This document shows, piece after piece, positions 30,762 through 40,565 of a stretch of 64,000 nt of DNA. The notes beneath the pieces are model-generated. The model saw only the letters and a program-made list of their open reading frames with translations, ran no database searches and was not told the origin of the DNA. Where the stretch lies: assembly GCF_034314165.1 (NCBI RefSeq), contig NZ_JAVIWK010000001.1, positions 1,193,001 to 1,257,000 on the forward strand, read 5' to 3'. Source of the DNA: Pseudomonas sp. Bout1. GTDB taxonomy: Bacteria; Pseudomonadota; Gammaproteobacteria; Pseudomonadales; Pseudomonadaceae. The stretch's first letter is position 1. Every line of letters begins with the position of its first letter. The position numbers and the translations under genes were made by a program.

Positions 30762-33700
30762 ATGTTGATCCTGCGCGGCGCTCCTGCCCTTTCTGCCTTT
30801 CGCCACAGCAAACTCCTTGAGCAACTGAGCCAGAAGGTACCTTCTGTCAGTGGCTTGTATGCTGAATTTGCTCACTTCGCCGACGTTACCGGCGTTTTGA
30901 CCGCCGACGAACAGCAAGTGCTGGCGCGCCTTCTGAAGTACGGTCCCAGCGTTCCCGTTCAAGAGCCCACCGGCCGCTTGTTCCTGGTCCTGCCACGGTT
31001 CGGCACCATCTCGCCCTGGTCGAGCAAGGCCAGCGACATCGCCCGCAACTGCGGCCTGGAAAAAATCCAGCGCCTGGAACGCGGGATCGCCTTCTATGTA
31101 GCCGGCCAGTTCAGCGACGCCGAGGCCGAGCTGATCGCCAGCAGCCTGCACGACCGCATGACCCAGATCATCGTCGGCCAGCTGGAACAGGCCGCCGGTC
31201 TGTTCAGCCACGCCGAGCCGAAGCCGCTGACCGCGATTGACGTGCTCGGTGGCGGCCGCGCCGCGCTGGAAAAAGCCAACACCGAGCTGGGCCTGGCCCT
31301 CGCGGAAGATGAAATCGACTACCTGGTCAACGCCTTCATCGGCTTGAAGCGCAACCCGCACGACATCGAACTGATGATGTTTGCCCAGGCTAACTCCGAG
31401 CACTGCCGTCACAAGATCTTCAACGCCAGTTGGGACATCGACGGCCAGAGCCAGGAAAAAAGCCTGTTCGGCATGATCAAGAACACCTACGTGATGCACA
31501 GCGAAGGCGTTCTGTCGGCTTATAAAGACAATGCCTCGGTCATCGTCGGCTCTGTCGCCGGCCGTTTCTTCCCGGACCCTGAAACCCGCCAGTACGGTGC
31601 GGTGCAGGAGCCGGTGCACATCCTGATGAAAGTCGAGACCCACAACCACCCGACCGCGATTGCCCCGTTCCCGGGCGCAGCCACCGGCTCGGGCGGCGAG
31701 ATTCGCGACGAAGGTGCAACCGGGCGCGGCGCCAAGCCAAAGGCTGGCCTCACCGGCTTCACCGTGTCCAACCTGCAGATCCCGGGCTTCGAACAGCCGT
31801 GGGAAGTGCCGTACGGCAAGCCTGAGCGCATCGTCACCGCGCTGGACATCATGATCGAAGGCCCGCTGGGCGGCGCCGCGTTCAACAACGAATTCGGGCG
31901 TCCGGCCCTGACCGGTTACTTCCGTACCTTCGAACAATCCATCACCACCCCGCGTGGCGATGAAGTGCGCGGTTACCACAAGCCGATCATGTTGGCCGGC
32001 GGCATGGGCAACATCCGCGCCGAACACGTACAGAAAGCCGAAATCCTGGTGGGCTCCAAGCTGATCGTCCTCGGCGGCCCGGCGATGTTGATCGGCCTGG
32101 GCGGCGGCGCAGCTTCCTCCATGGCCACCGGCACCAGCTCGGCCGACCTGGACTTCGCTTCCGTTCAGCGTGAAAACCCTGAAATGGAACGCCGTTGCCA
32201 GGAAGTCATCGACCGTTGCTGGCAGTTGGGTGAGAAGAACCCGATCAGCTTCATCCACGACGTCGGCGCCGGTGGTTTGTCCAACGCCTTCCCGGAACTG
32301 GTCAACGATGGCGAGCGTGGCGGCCGTTTCGAACTGCGCAACATTCCAAACGACGAGCCGGGCATGGCCCCGCACGAAATCTGGAGCAACGAATCCCAGG
32401 AACGCTACGTTCTGGCCGTCGGCCCTGCTGACTTCGAGCGCTTCCAGGCGATCTGCGAGCGCGAGCGTTGCCCATTTGCTGTAGTGGGCGAAGCCACGGC
32501 CGAGCCGCAACTGACCGTTACCGACAGCCACTTCGGCAACAGCCCGGTAGACATGCCGCTGGAAGTGCTGCTGGGCAAAGCCCCGCGCATGCACCGCTCG
32601 GCCGTGCGTGAAAGCGAACTGGGCGATGATTTCGATCCGTCGACCCTGGCCATTGCCGACTGCGTGGAGCGCGTACTGCACCACCCGGCCGTTGCCAGCA
32701 AAAGCTTCCTGATCACCATCGGCGACCGCACCATTACCGGTCTGGTTGCGCGTGACCAAATGGTCGGCCCGTGGCAGGTTCCGGTGGCTGACGTTGCCGT
32801 CACCGCCACCAGCTTCGACGTGTACACAGGTGAAGCCATGGCCATGGGCGAGCGCACTCCGCTGGCCCTGCTGGACGCCCCGGCGTCTGGCCGCATGGCC
32901 ATCGGCGAAACCCTGACCAACATCGCGGCTTCACGTATCGCCAGGATCTCCGACATCAAGCTGTCGGCCAACTGGATGTCGGCTGCCGGCCACCCGGGTG
33001 AAGATGCGCGCCTGTACGACACCGTCAAAGCGGTCGGCATGGAGCTGTGCCCTGAGCTGGGCATCACCATTCCGGTGGGCAAGGACTCGATGTCCATGGC
33101 CACGCGCTGGAACGATGAAGGCGTGGACAAGAGCGTCACCTCGCCGCTCTCGCTGATCGTCACCGGCTTTGCGCCCGTCACCGACATCCGCCAGACCCTG
33201 ACCCCGCAACTGCGCATGGACAAGGGCACCACCGACCTGATCCTGATCGACCTCGGTCGCGGCCAGAACCGTATGGGTGCCTCGATCCTCGCTCAGGTGC
33301 ACGGCAAGCTCGGCAAACAGGCCCCGGACGTCGATGACGCCGAAGACCTGAAGGCCTTCTTCGCGGTGATCCAGGGCCTGAACGCCGACGGTCACCTGCT
33401 GGCGTATCACGACCGTTCCGATGGTGGTCTGCTGACCAGCGCCGTGGAAATGGCCTTCGCCGGTCACTGCGGCCTGAGCCTGAACCTCGATGGCCTGGCG
33501 GAAACCTCTGCCGACATCGCTGCAATCCTGTTCAACGAAGAGCTGGGCGCCGTGATCCAGGTTCGCCAGGACGCAACGCCAGACGTACTCGCCCAGTTCA
33601 GCGCCGCTGGCCTGGGCGACTGCGTGGCGGTGGTTGGCCAGCCGATCAACAACGGTGAAATCAACATCGTCTTCAACGGCGAAACCGTGTTTGAAGGCCA

Positions 33701-34658
33701 GCGCCGCCTGCTGCAACGCCAGTGGGCCGAGACCAGCTACCAGATCCAGCGCCTGCGGGACAACGTCGACTGCGCCGAGCAGGAATTCGAGGTGATCCTG
33801 GAAGAAGACAACCCGGGCCTGAGCACCAAACTCAGCTTCGACGTCAACCAGGACATCGCCGCGCCTTACATCAAGAAAGGCATCCGCCCACAAGTGGCCG
33901 TACTGCGTGAGCAGGGCGTCAACGGCCAGGTGGAAATGGCGGCTGCGTTCGACCGTGCCGGCTTCAATGCGATCGACGTGCACATGAGCGACATCCTCGC
34001 CGGTCGCGTCGACCTCAACGAGTTCAAGGGCCTCGTAGCCTGCGGTGGTTTCTCCTACGGTGACGTGCTGGGTGCCGGTGAAGGCTGGGCCAAATCGGCC
34101 CTGTTCAACAGCCGTGCCCGTGATGCGTTCCAGGGTTTCTTCGAACGTAACGACAGCTTCACCCTGGGTGTGTGCAACGGTTGCCAGATGATGTCCAACC
34201 TCAGCGAACTGATCCCGGGCAGTGAGTTCTGGCCGCACTTTGTGCGTAACCGTTCCGAGCAGTTCGAAGCGCGTGTTGCGATGGTTCAGGTGCAGGAGTC
34301 CAACTCGATCTTCCTGCAGGGCATGGCCGGTTCGCGCATGCCAATCGCCATCGCCCACGGTGAGGGCCATGCGGAATTTTCCAGCGAAGAAGCGTTGCTG
34401 GAAGCCGACCTGTCGGGTTGCGTGGCGATGCGTTTCGTCGACAACCACGGCAAGGTCACCGAAGGCTACCCGGCCAACCCGAACGGCTCGCCGCGCGGGA
34501 TCACCGGGCTGACCAGCCGCGACGGTCGCGTGACCATAATGATGCCGCACCCGGAGCGTGTATTTCGCGCCGTGCAAAACTCGTGGCGCCCGGAAGAGTG
34601 GAACGAAGACGGCGCGTGGATGCGCATGTTCCGTAACGCTCGCGTCTGGGTGAACTAA
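30762..34658 (+). CDS. purL: Phosphoribosylformylglycinamidine synthase
   Basis: Fourth step of purine synthesis, FGAR to FGAM. The large single-chain form has 1298 residues: N-terminal PurS-like domain, linker, two ATP-binding AIRS-like halves ([12 protein letters not shown] near residue 290; second half from about 690), and a C-terminal glutaminase with Cys about 1138 in GVCNGCQMM and the MPHPERVFR histidine. The start [13 protein letters not shown] is the usual one. The downstream YqfO-like gene begins 4 bases after the stop. A possible -10 TAGAAT lies at 30714-30719 but no good -35 fits. Confidence 0.97.
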   Translation: MLILRGAPALSAFRHSKLLEQLSQKVPSVSGLYAEFAHFADVTGVLTADEQQVLARLLKYGPSVPVQEPTGRLFLVLPRFGTISPWSSKASDIARNCGLEKIQRLERGIAFYVAGQFSDAEAELIASSLHDRMTQIIVGQLEQAAGLFSHAEPKPLTAIDVLGGGRAALEKANTELGLALAEDEIDYLVNAFIGLKRNPHDIELMMFAQANSEHCRHKIFNASWDIDGQSQEKSLFGMIKNTYVMHSEGVLSAYKDNASVIVGSVAGRFFPDPETRQYGAVQEPVHILMKVETHNHPTAIAPFPGAATGSGGEIRDEGATGRGAKPKAGLTGFTVSNLQIPGFEQPWEVPYGKPERIVTALDIMIEGPLGGAAFNNEFGRPALTGYFRTFEQSITTPRGDEVRGYHKPIMLAGGMGNIRAEHVQKAEILVGSKLIVLGGPAMLIGLGGGAASSMATGTSSADLDFASVQRENPEMERRCQEVIDRCWQLGEKNPISFIHDVGAGGLSNAFPELVNDGERGGRFELRNIPNDEPGMAPHEIWSNESQERYVLAVGPADFERFQAICERERCPFAVVGEATAEPQLTVTDSHFGNSPVDMPLEVLLGKAPRMHRSAVRESELGDDFDPSTLAIADCVERVLHHPAVASKSFLITIGDRTITGLVARDQMVGPWQVPVADVAVTATSFDVYTGEAMAMGERTPLALLDAPASGRMAIGETLTNIAASRIARISDIKLSANWMSAAGHPGEDARLYDTVKAVGMELCPELGITIPVGKDSMSMATRWNDEGVDKSVTSPLSLIVTGFAPVTDIRQTLTPQLRMDKGTTDLILIDLGRGQNRMGASILAQVHGKLGKQAPDVDDAEDLKAFFAVIQGLNADGHLLAYHDRSDGGLLTSAVEMAFAGHCGLSLNLDGLAETSADIAAILFNEELGAVIQVRQDATPDVLAQFSAAGLGDCVAVVGQPINNGEINIVFNGETVFEGQRRLLQRQWAETSYQIQRLRDNVDCAEQEFEVILEEDNPGLSTKLSFDVNQDIAAPYIKKGIRPQVAVLREQGVNGQVEMAAAFDRAGFNAIDVHMSDILAGRVDLNEFKGLVACGGFSYGDVLGAGEGWAKSALFNSRARDAFQGFFERNDSFTLGVCNGCQMMSNLSELIPGSEFWPHFVRNRSEQFEARVAMVQVQESNSIFLQGMAGSRMPIAIAHGEGHAEFSSEEALLEADLSGCVAMRFVDNHGKVTEGYPANPNGSPRGITGLTSRDGRVTIMMPHPERVFRAVQNSWRPEEWNEDGAWMRMFRNARVWVN

Positions 34659-34662
34659 GTCG

Positions 34663-34974
34663 GTGTACAAGTTCAGCTTCTTTGTGCCCGACAGCCATGT
34701 GGAGACGGTGAAAACCGCCGTCTTCGCAGCCGGCGGCGGGCGCATCGGCAACTACGACAGCTGCGCCTGGCAGGTGCTGGGCCAGGGCCAATTTCGCGCG
34801 ATGGACGGCAGCCAGCCGTTTATCGGGCAGGTGGGGCAGGTTGAAGTGGTTGAAGAATGGAAGGTTGAGCTGGTGGTGGCGGATGAGTTGATTGTGGCCG
34901 TCGTGGCTGCGTTGAAACTGAGCCATCCGTATGAGACACCGGCGTATGAGGTGTGGCAGTTGGCGGATTTTTGA
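34663..34974 (+). CDS. YqfO/NIF3-insert-like small protein
   Basis: The protein has 103 residues: YKFSFFVPDSHVETVKTAVF, then GRIGNYDSCAWQ and HPYETPAYEV. These match the small domain inserted in NIF3/YqfO proteins (a PII-like/CutA-like fold) occurring alone here. The start is GTG at 34663, 4 bases after the purL stop, so it is probably translated with purL. Function unknown; the same neighbour follows purL in PAO1 from memory. Confidence 0.8.
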   Translation: MYKFSFFVPDSHVETVKTAVFAAGGGRIGNYDSCAWQVLGQGQFRAMDGSQPFIGQVGQVEVVEEWKVELVVADELIVAVVAALKLSHPYETPAYEVWQLADF

Positions 34975-34997
34975 TTCGCTGGTTGTGAAAACAAGAA

Positions 34998-35033
34998 ACC
35001 CGCTGGGCCTGGATGGTCAGCGGGTTTTTTGTT
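34998..35033 (+). terminator. Intrinsic terminator after the purL unit
   Basis: The stem AACCCGCTG/CAGCGGGTT around GGCCTGGATGGT is followed by a T run. Confidence 0.88.
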
Positions 35034-35047
35034 GGCTGTGAGGGCCT

Positions 35048-35131
35048 CATCGCGGGCAAGCCCGGCTCCCACATTTGACCGCGTTGCCATGGCTGGTGGC
35101 GATCAAATGTGGGGGCTGGCTTGTCGGGTCG
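35048..35131. repeat. Degenerate REPIN
   Basis: The left arm ATCGCGGGCAAGCCCGGCTC is intact. The right arm (ATGTGGGGGCTGGCTTGTCG) has several mismatches. Confidence 0.7.
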
Positions 35132-35155
35132 CCGCACCGCTGCGATAGCGCCGGT

Positions 35156-35437
35156 CGAGCGACTCGGATTTTTCTGACAAGCCTTTCAGGTTGTCGCTCG
35201 GAACCTAACCTTCGCCAGTCGCTGCCAATTCAGTGACTGGGACTGCAAGCCCGCCGAAATTATGTTTGGCGCTCATAATCGTGGCGCTTTTCATAGCCAT
35301 CGGTTTTCTGGTGGCTGTGCGCGGGAGACCTTTGGGTCTGCCGGGATGCTCCTTCCTCGGTCTTGCAGACCCGCGCACAGTTGCCACCCATCATCTGCAA
35401 GTGATGCTGGCAGCGCCTATTTTGAAGGAGCTTTACC
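35156..35437 (+). ncRNA. Strongly structured leader element, function unknown
   Basis: Three hairpin systems line up before a ribosome site. First, GAGCGAC (35157-35163) pairs with GTCGCTC (35193-35199) around GACAA/TTGTC and CCT/AGG. Second, CCAGTC (35215-35220) pairs with GACTGG (35235-35240). Third, a 15-bp stem has GTGGC + TGTGCGCGGG (35311-35325) paired with CCCGCGCACA + GCCAC (35370-35387, a 3-base bulge between). An inner hairpin AGACC-TTT-(G)GGTCT sits at 35326-35339. AAGGAG at 35425-35430 and ATG 35438 follow. I recall similar DNA upstream of short DUF6124-type genes in P. fluorescens, unverified. A plus-strand frame (35233-35547) with one hydrophobic segment also runs through it. 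Confidence 0.5.
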
Positions 35438-35547
35438 ATGATCAAAGACAGTCCAAATCCACCACTCGATTCAGCCTCGCTTCACGCCGCCGCCTGGGTC
35501 GGACGCTGGACTTGTATGAGTTGCCTGAACAGGCGGACCCGGCTTAG
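35438..35547 (+). pseudogene. Broken short gene, possibly DUF6124-like
   Basis: A good ribosome site (AAGGAG, 7 bases) precedes ATG 35438 and MIKDSPNPPLDSASLHAAA, a beginning I associate with small DUF6124-type Pseudomonas proteins of about 100 residues. After about 19 codons the frame turns into Trp/Cys-rich nonsense and runs on to 35626. The next frame instead gives GRTLDLYELPEQADPA and a stop at 35547. A frameshift near 35497 would join them. The gene appears truncated by the tandem repeats that begin at 35514. Confidence 0.4.
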
Positions 35548-36213
35548 AAACATCTCTTCCCTACAGGCAGTAATAAACCCTGTGGTGAGCGGGCTTGCCC
35601 CGCGCTGGGCTGCGCAGCGGCCCTAAAACCTGCCACAGGGTTCTATCTGGAAAAATGCGGTGTTCTTATTGGGGCTGCTGCGCAGCCCAGCGCGGGGCAA
35701 GCCCGCTCACCACAGGCAAGCCCGCTTCACCACAGGCAAGCCTGCTCACCGCTGGACTTGTATGAGTTGCCTGAACAGGCGGACCCGGGTTAGAAACATC
35801 TCTTCCCTATAGGCAGTAATAAACCCTGTGGTGAGCGGGCTTGCCCCGCGCTGGGCTGCGCAGCGGCCCTAAAACCTGCCACAGGGTTCTATCTGGAAAA
35901 ATGCGGGGTTCTTATTGGGGCTGCTGCGCAGCCCAGCGCGGGGCAAGCCTGCTTCACCACAGGCAAGCCTGCTCACCGCTGGACTTGTATGAGTTGCCTG
36001 AACAGGCGGACCCGGGTTAGAAACATCTCTTCCCTACAGGCAGTAATAAACCCTGTGGTGAGCGGGCTTGCCCCGCGCTGGGCTGCGCAGCGGCCCTAAA
36101 ACCTGCCACAGGGTTCTATCTGAAAAAATGCGGTGTTCTTATTGGGGCTGCTGCGCAGCCCAGCGCGGGGCAAGCCCGCTCACCACAGGCAAGGCTGCTC
36201 ACCACAAGTAAGC
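35514..36213. repeat. Three tandem ~230-bp units, each with a REPIN
   Basis: CGCTGGACTTGTATGAGTTG begins units at 35514, 35750 and 35977 (periods 236 and 227). Each unit carries CTGAACAGGCGGACCCGG, a run ending CAGTAATAAACCCTGTGGTG, then a long palindrome with arms GAGCGGGCTTGCCCCGCGCT and its complement around a shared spacer. The units differ at only a few bases, indicating recent duplication. The palindrome arm differs from the other REPIN families in the window. Confidence 0.95.
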
Positions 36214-36280
36214 CCGCTCACCACAGGCAAGCCTGCTTACCACAGGCAAGCCTGCTTACCACAGGCAAGCCTACTCACTG
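36181..36280. repeat. Short tandem repeats CACCACAGGCAAGCCTGCT
   Basis: About five imperfect copies of a 19-base unit (CACCACAGGCAAGCCTGCT and variants with TAAGCCCGCT or TACC) follow the third large unit, up to the nagE stop. Single and double copies also end units one and two. Confidence 0.88.
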
Positions 36281-36288
36281 CAATTTTG

Positions 36289-37995
36289 CTAGGCGCCGGT
36301 TACGGCTTCGCGGCCACTGACCAGGCGCTCCAAGGCTTCACCCAAGCCCGACGCCTTGTCACCAATCAGCAAGTGCCAAACACCGCTCTCAAGCTGACTC
36401 ACACCCTGGCAACCCAGTGCCGTCAGTTGAGATTCCGACAGCACCGAACCATCCCCCAGCTCTACCCGCAACCGCGTCATCGCCACCGCGTCCAGTTGCA
36501 GCACATTGGCCCGACCGCCCAGGGCACTCAGCCATTTCTCGGCCTCGTGCACGTTCACCGGCGTGCTCTTCTCAACCGGCGCAGCAGCGACCGGAGTGAC
36601 TCCAACATACGAAGGCATCGCCAACCGAATCTCATCGGCAATGCTGTCCGCCATCGGCCCGACCACCACCTGCAGGCTCCCGCCATTACCCGGCCGAACC
36701 ACAGCCATGGCGCCCAGCGCTTTCAAATCGGCATCCACCGCCTTGTTGCGGTCCACCATGTCCAACCGCAGGCGCGTCGTGCAGGCACCCACGCTCAGTA
36801 GATTCTCCGCACCACCCAGCGCCCGAATATAAGCACCGGCCCGCTGGTTATCAGTCATGGCCTCAGCCTGCACGACTTGAATATCCTCACGCCCCGGCGT
36901 CTTCAAATTGAACCGGCGAATGCAGTAGTTGAACACGCTGTAGTAGATCACCGCATACGCCAGCCCAACCGGGAATACCAGCCAGCCGTTGGTGGACTTG
37001 CCCCAGCCCAGCACCATGTCGATAAACCCACCGGAGAAGGTAAAGCCCAGGTGAATGTTGAGCATGTTGGTGATCGCCATCGACAACCCGGTCAGCAGCG
37101 CATGCAGCAGGTACAGGAATGGCGCGAGGAACATGAAGGCGAATTCGATCGGCTCGGTCACCCCGGTGAGGAACGAGGTCAGTGCCATCGACAGGAAAAT
37201 CCCGCCCATGATCTTGCGCCGCTCCGGCAATGCATTGCGGTACATCGCCAGGCACGCCGCCGGCAGGCCGAACAGCATCACCGGGAACATGCCGGTCATG
37301 AACTGGCCGCCTTTCGGGTCACCGGCAAAGTAGCGGGTCAGGTCGCCGGTCACTACCGCGCCTGTCGCCGGGTCGGTGAAGGTGCCGAACACAAACCACG
37401 CCATGTTGTTGAGGATATGGTGCAAGCCGGTGACGATCAGCAGGCGGTTGAACACCCCAAACACGAACGCACCAAAACTGCCGCTTTCCATCAGCAACAC
37501 GCCGAAGCTGTTGATGCCTTGCTGCACGGGTGGCCAGATCAAACCAAAGATCACCCCCAGCGCCACCGCGGAAAACCCGGTGACGATCGGCACAAACCGT
37601 CGCCCACCAAAGAATGCCAGGTACTCCGGCAGTTTGATGTCCTTGAAGCGGTTGTACAGCGCCCCGGCCATCAAGCCGCTGGCAATACCCGCGAGCATGC
37701 CCATGTTGATACTGGCGTCCATCACCTTGAGGGTGGAGACCATCACCAGGTAACCAATGGCGCCCGCCAGGCCCGCCGTGCCGTTATTGTCGCGGGCAAA
37801 ACCCACGGCAATCCCGATGGCAAAAATCAGCGCCAGGTTGGCGAAGATCGCCTGCCCGGCGTCGTGCATCACTGCGATGTTCAGCAGGTCGGTGTCGCCG
37901 AGTCGCAGCAGGAGGCCGGCGATCGGCAGAATCGCGATCGGCAGCATCAGCGCACGGCCCAAGCGTTGCAGCCCTTCGATAAAATATTGGTACAC
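36289..37995 (-). CDS. nagE: N-acetylglucosamine PTS permease EIICB with an extra cysteine-less IIB domain
   Basis: Imports GlcNAc as GlcNAc-6-phosphate. The 568-residue protein has an EIIC domain with about ten membrane segments (residues 10-360, with GVTEPIEFAFMF). A normal EIIB follows with phospho-Cys405 in GACTTRLRLDM. A linker (PVAAAPVEKSTPVNV) leads to a second EIIB-like domain in which the cysteine is Ala505 (DAVAMTRLRVEL). No EIIA domain is present; NagF supplies it. The start is GTG at 37995 with GGGAGA upstream; the longer frame to 38028 would overlap the end of nagF. Confidence 0.93.
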   Translation of the reverse strand: MYQYFIEGLQRLGRALMLPIAILPIAGLLLRLGDTDLLNIAVMHDAGQAIFANLALIFAIGIAVGFARDNNGTAGLAGAIGYLVMVSTLKVMDASINMGMLAGIASGLMAGALYNRFKDIKLPEYLAFFGGRRFVPIVTGFSAVALGVIFGLIWPPVQQGINSFGVLLMESGSFGAFVFGVFNRLLIVTGLHHILNNMAWFVFGTFTDPATGAVVTGDLTRYFAGDPKGGQFMTGMFPVMLFGLPAACLAMYRNALPERRKIMGGIFLSMALTSFLTGVTEPIEFAFMFLAPFLYLLHALLTGLSMAITNMLNIHLGFTFSGGFIDMVLGWGKSTNGWLVFPVGLAYAVIYYSVFNYCIRRFNLKTPGREDIQVVQAEAMTDNQRAGAYIRALGGAENLLSVGACTTRLRLDMVDRNKAVDADLKALGAMAVVRPGNGGSLQVVVGPMADSIADEIRLAMPSYVGVTPVAAAPVEKSTPVNVHEAEKWLSALGGRANVLQLDAVAMTRLRVELGDGSVLSESQLTALGCQGVSQLESGVWHLLIGDKASGLGEALERLVSGREAVTGA

Positions 37996-38021
37996 GGCGT
38001 GTCTCCCTGTTTTTGTTGTTT

Positions 38022-40544
38022 TCAGCACAGCGGCCAGTGGTGTTGACAGGCTTGGCGAACGGCTTTGGCGCTGCTCAGGTTAAGCAGGCCTTGGCTCAGT
38101 TGCCGGCATTGGGCTGCGTCCAGGTGGCGGACACGGTCCTTGATTTCTCCGATTTGCGGCGGGCTTACAGACAGCTCGCTGATGCCCAGGCCGATCAGCA
38201 CTGGTGTGGCCAGCGGGTCGGACGCAAGCGCGCCGCACACACCGACCCAGCGGCCATGCTTGGCGGCGCCGGTGCAGGTTTGGGCGATCAGGCGCAGCAG
38301 CGCCGGGTGCATGGCGTCGACCCTCGCGGCGAGGCCGGCGTGGTCGCGGTCCATGGCCAGGGTGTACTGGGACAGGTCGTTGGTGCCGATGGACAAAAAG
38401 TCTGCATGCTCGGCCAGTTGTTCGGCCATCAGCGCGGCGGCAGGCACTTCGATCATCACGCCCAGCTCTGGGCGCTGGGTCAGTTCAAGCTCGGTGCACA
38501 GTTCATCGAGGCGCTGGCGGATGTGCAGCAGTTCGTCGACTTCACTGACCATTGGCAGCAGGATTCGGCAGCGCTCCAGCGGCGACACTTGCAGCAGGGC
38601 GCGCAGTTGCTGGTCCAGCAGTTCCGGGCGTACCTGGGCCATGCGAATGCCGCGCAGGCCCAGCACCGGGTTGGTCTCAAACGGCAGCGGCAAATAGTCG
38701 AGTTGCTTGTCGCCGCCGACGTCGATGGTGCGGATGATCACGGACTTGTCGCCCATGGCGTCCAGCACGGCTTGATAGGCCTGGCGCTGCTCCTGCTCAT
38801 CGGGCGCGGTGCGGCGGTCGACGAAGAGGAATTCGGTGCGCAGCAGGCCGACGCCATCGGCACCGTTCTCGAAGGCCAACTGGGCTTCGGCGCTGGAGGC
38901 GACGTTCGCCGCCACTTCAATCCGCACGCCATCTTGAGTACTGGCGGTGCCTTGAGCCTGTGCGTGTTGCTGCTGGCGCCGCAGTTTCTGGGCGTCGCGC
39001 AACTGGTGAACCTGGGCATGGCGCGCATCATCCGGCGTCAGTTCCAGGCGACCGTTGGCGGCATCCAGCACTACACGCTGGCCTTGGGGCACATCGAGCA
39101 ACTCGGTGCCCAGCGCCACCACGCATGGCAAGCCTTTGCCCCGCGCCAGAATCGCTACATGAGAGGTCGCGCCACCCTCGGCCATGCAGATGCCGGCGGC
39201 GTGTTGCTTGCTCAGTTGCAGCAGGTCCGAGGGGGTCAATTCATGGGCAGACACGATAGCGCCCGCCGGCAATTGGAAACTCCAGGCCTCGCCCAGCAGC
39301 GCCCGCAGCACCCGTTGTTGCAAGTCACGCAGGTCGTTGGCGCGTTCGGCGAACAGCGGTTTGCCGAGGGCCAGCAATACCGCACATTGGGCCTGGATCG
39401 TATCGCGCCAGGCGTGAGTGGCGGCGCTGCCATGTTCGATGGCGGTGGTGGCGGCTTCCAGCAACGTCGGGTCTTCCAGCAGCGCCAGGTGGGCGGCGAA
39501 GATCTCTTCTTCCTCGATATCCTTGCGCTGGCGGGCCTGGTCCAGGGTGTGGCGGATTTCTGCGCGCACCTGCTCCAGGGCACTGTCCAGGCGCTGCAAT
39601 TGTTCATCCGGGGCGTTGTTGCCCGGGTCCTCCGGCAGCTCGATTCCGTTCAAGCGCAACAGCGGGCCGCAGACCAGGCCCGGCGCGGCGCAGACGCCCT
39701 GCAGCACACCGGCTTCGGTATTCGCGCGGCGCGCAGCGACGGCCACCGGGGCGTGATGCGCTTCGCCAACCGCCACCGACAACGCGGCGATCAGCGCCTG
39801 GAGCGCGGCTTCACAATCTTTGCCGCGACAGGTGACCTGCACCTCGTCCTGCTCGCCAATTCCCAGCCCCATCAAGCCGATCAAGCTGTCGCACGACGCC
39901 GTCTTGCCGGCGAAATGCAGCTGCGACTGGCTGCTGAAATCCTGCGCCGTCTTGCGGACCAATGCGGCGGGGCGCGCATGCAGGCCGCCACGGTGGGTGA
40001 TGCGAATCGTCGCGCTGGTTTCGGTGATCGACTCATCAATCACTTTCGCGGCGCCGGCCAAACGCGCCACCACATGCAGCAGCGGTTCGCCGACCTTCAC
40101 CGATTTCAGGGTGACCGGCTGCAGCTCAAACAACTCGCTGTTGGTCAGGATGATCAGGCTGACCAGGCTTTTGCACTGCCGCGCAATCAGGTCCAGGTCA
40201 AACTGCACCAGCGCCTGGCCCTGGCTGACCCGCGCGCCTTGCTTGACCAGCAACGCAAAGCCTTCGCCATTCAATTCCACGGTGTCGATGCCCACGTGCA
40301 TCAGCAGTTCTGCGCCGTTATCGGCACGAATGGTCAGCGCATGCCCGGTGCGGGCGACATGGAGAATCACGCCGTCGCACGGCGCATGCAGGCAATCGTT
40401 GAGCGGGTCGATGGCAATGCCGTCGCCCATGGCGCCACTGGCGAACACTTCGTCGGGAACGTTGCCCAGGGTCAGCACCGGCCCGCTGAGGGGGGCGCTG
40501 AGGGTGAGGTCTTTATTGTTGTGGGACATGGGCACGGTACTCAT
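38022..40544 (-). CDS. nagF: Multiphosphoryl transfer protein EIIA-HPr-EI for N-acetylglucosamine
   Basis: A paralogue of the trehalose fusion protein at 26048, 840 residues. EIIA-Crr-like domain: His83 in LMHVGIDTVEL. HPr domain: His189 in GGLHARPAAL. EI domain: phospho-His near 460 in GGATSHVAILARGKG, then GTNDLSQYTLAMDRDH. It passes phosphate from PEP to NagE. Two starts are possible, MSTVPM at 40544 or MSHNNKD at 40529; neither has a strong ribosome site. It lies 21 bases after the SIS gene and 26 before nagE, within the nag operon. Confidence 0.94.
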   Translation of the reverse strand: MSTVPMSHNNKDLTLSAPLSGPVLTLGNVPDEVFASGAMGDGIAIDPLNDCLHAPCDGVILHVARTGHALTIRADNGAELLMHVGIDTVELNGEGFALLVKQGARVSQGQALVQFDLDLIARQCKSLVSLIILTNSELFELQPVTLKSVKVGEPLLHVVARLAGAAKVIDESITETSATIRITHRGGLHARPAALVRKTAQDFSSQSQLHFAGKTASCDSLIGLMGLGIGEQDEVQVTCRGKDCEAALQALIAALSVAVGEAHHAPVAVAARRANTEAGVLQGVCAAPGLVCGPLLRLNGIELPEDPGNNAPDEQLQRLDSALEQVRAEIRHTLDQARQRKDIEEEEIFAAHLALLEDPTLLEAATTAIEHGSAATHAWRDTIQAQCAVLLALGKPLFAERANDLRDLQQRVLRALLGEAWSFQLPAGAIVSAHELTPSDLLQLSKQHAAGICMAEGGATSHVAILARGKGLPCVVALGTELLDVPQGQRVVLDAANGRLELTPDDARHAQVHQLRDAQKLRRQQQHAQAQGTASTQDGVRIEVAANVASSAEAQLAFENGADGVGLLRTEFLFVDRRTAPDEQEQRQAYQAVLDAMGDKSVIIRTIDVGGDKQLDYLPLPFETNPVLGLRGIRMAQVRPELLDQQLRALLQVSPLERCRILLPMVSEVDELLHIRQRLDELCTELELTQRPELGVMIEVPAAALMAEQLAEHADFLSIGTNDLSQYTLAMDRDHAGLAARVDAMHPALLRLIAQTCTGAAKHGRWVGVCGALASDPLATPVLIGLGISELSVSPPQIGEIKDRVRHLDAAQCRQLSQGLLNLSSAKAVRQACQHHWPLC

Positions 40545-40565
40545 CAGGAAAACACGGCAAACGAC

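Noticed and set aside
35233..35547. Plus-strand ORF of 104 codons with a hydrophobic segment
   Set aside because: Runs through the structured leader and into the repeat; no ribosome site. Kept as an alternative reading only.
36181..36280. Short direct repeats resembling a CRISPR array
   Set aside because: Repeats are contiguous without unique spacers and derive from the REPIN arm; no cas genes.
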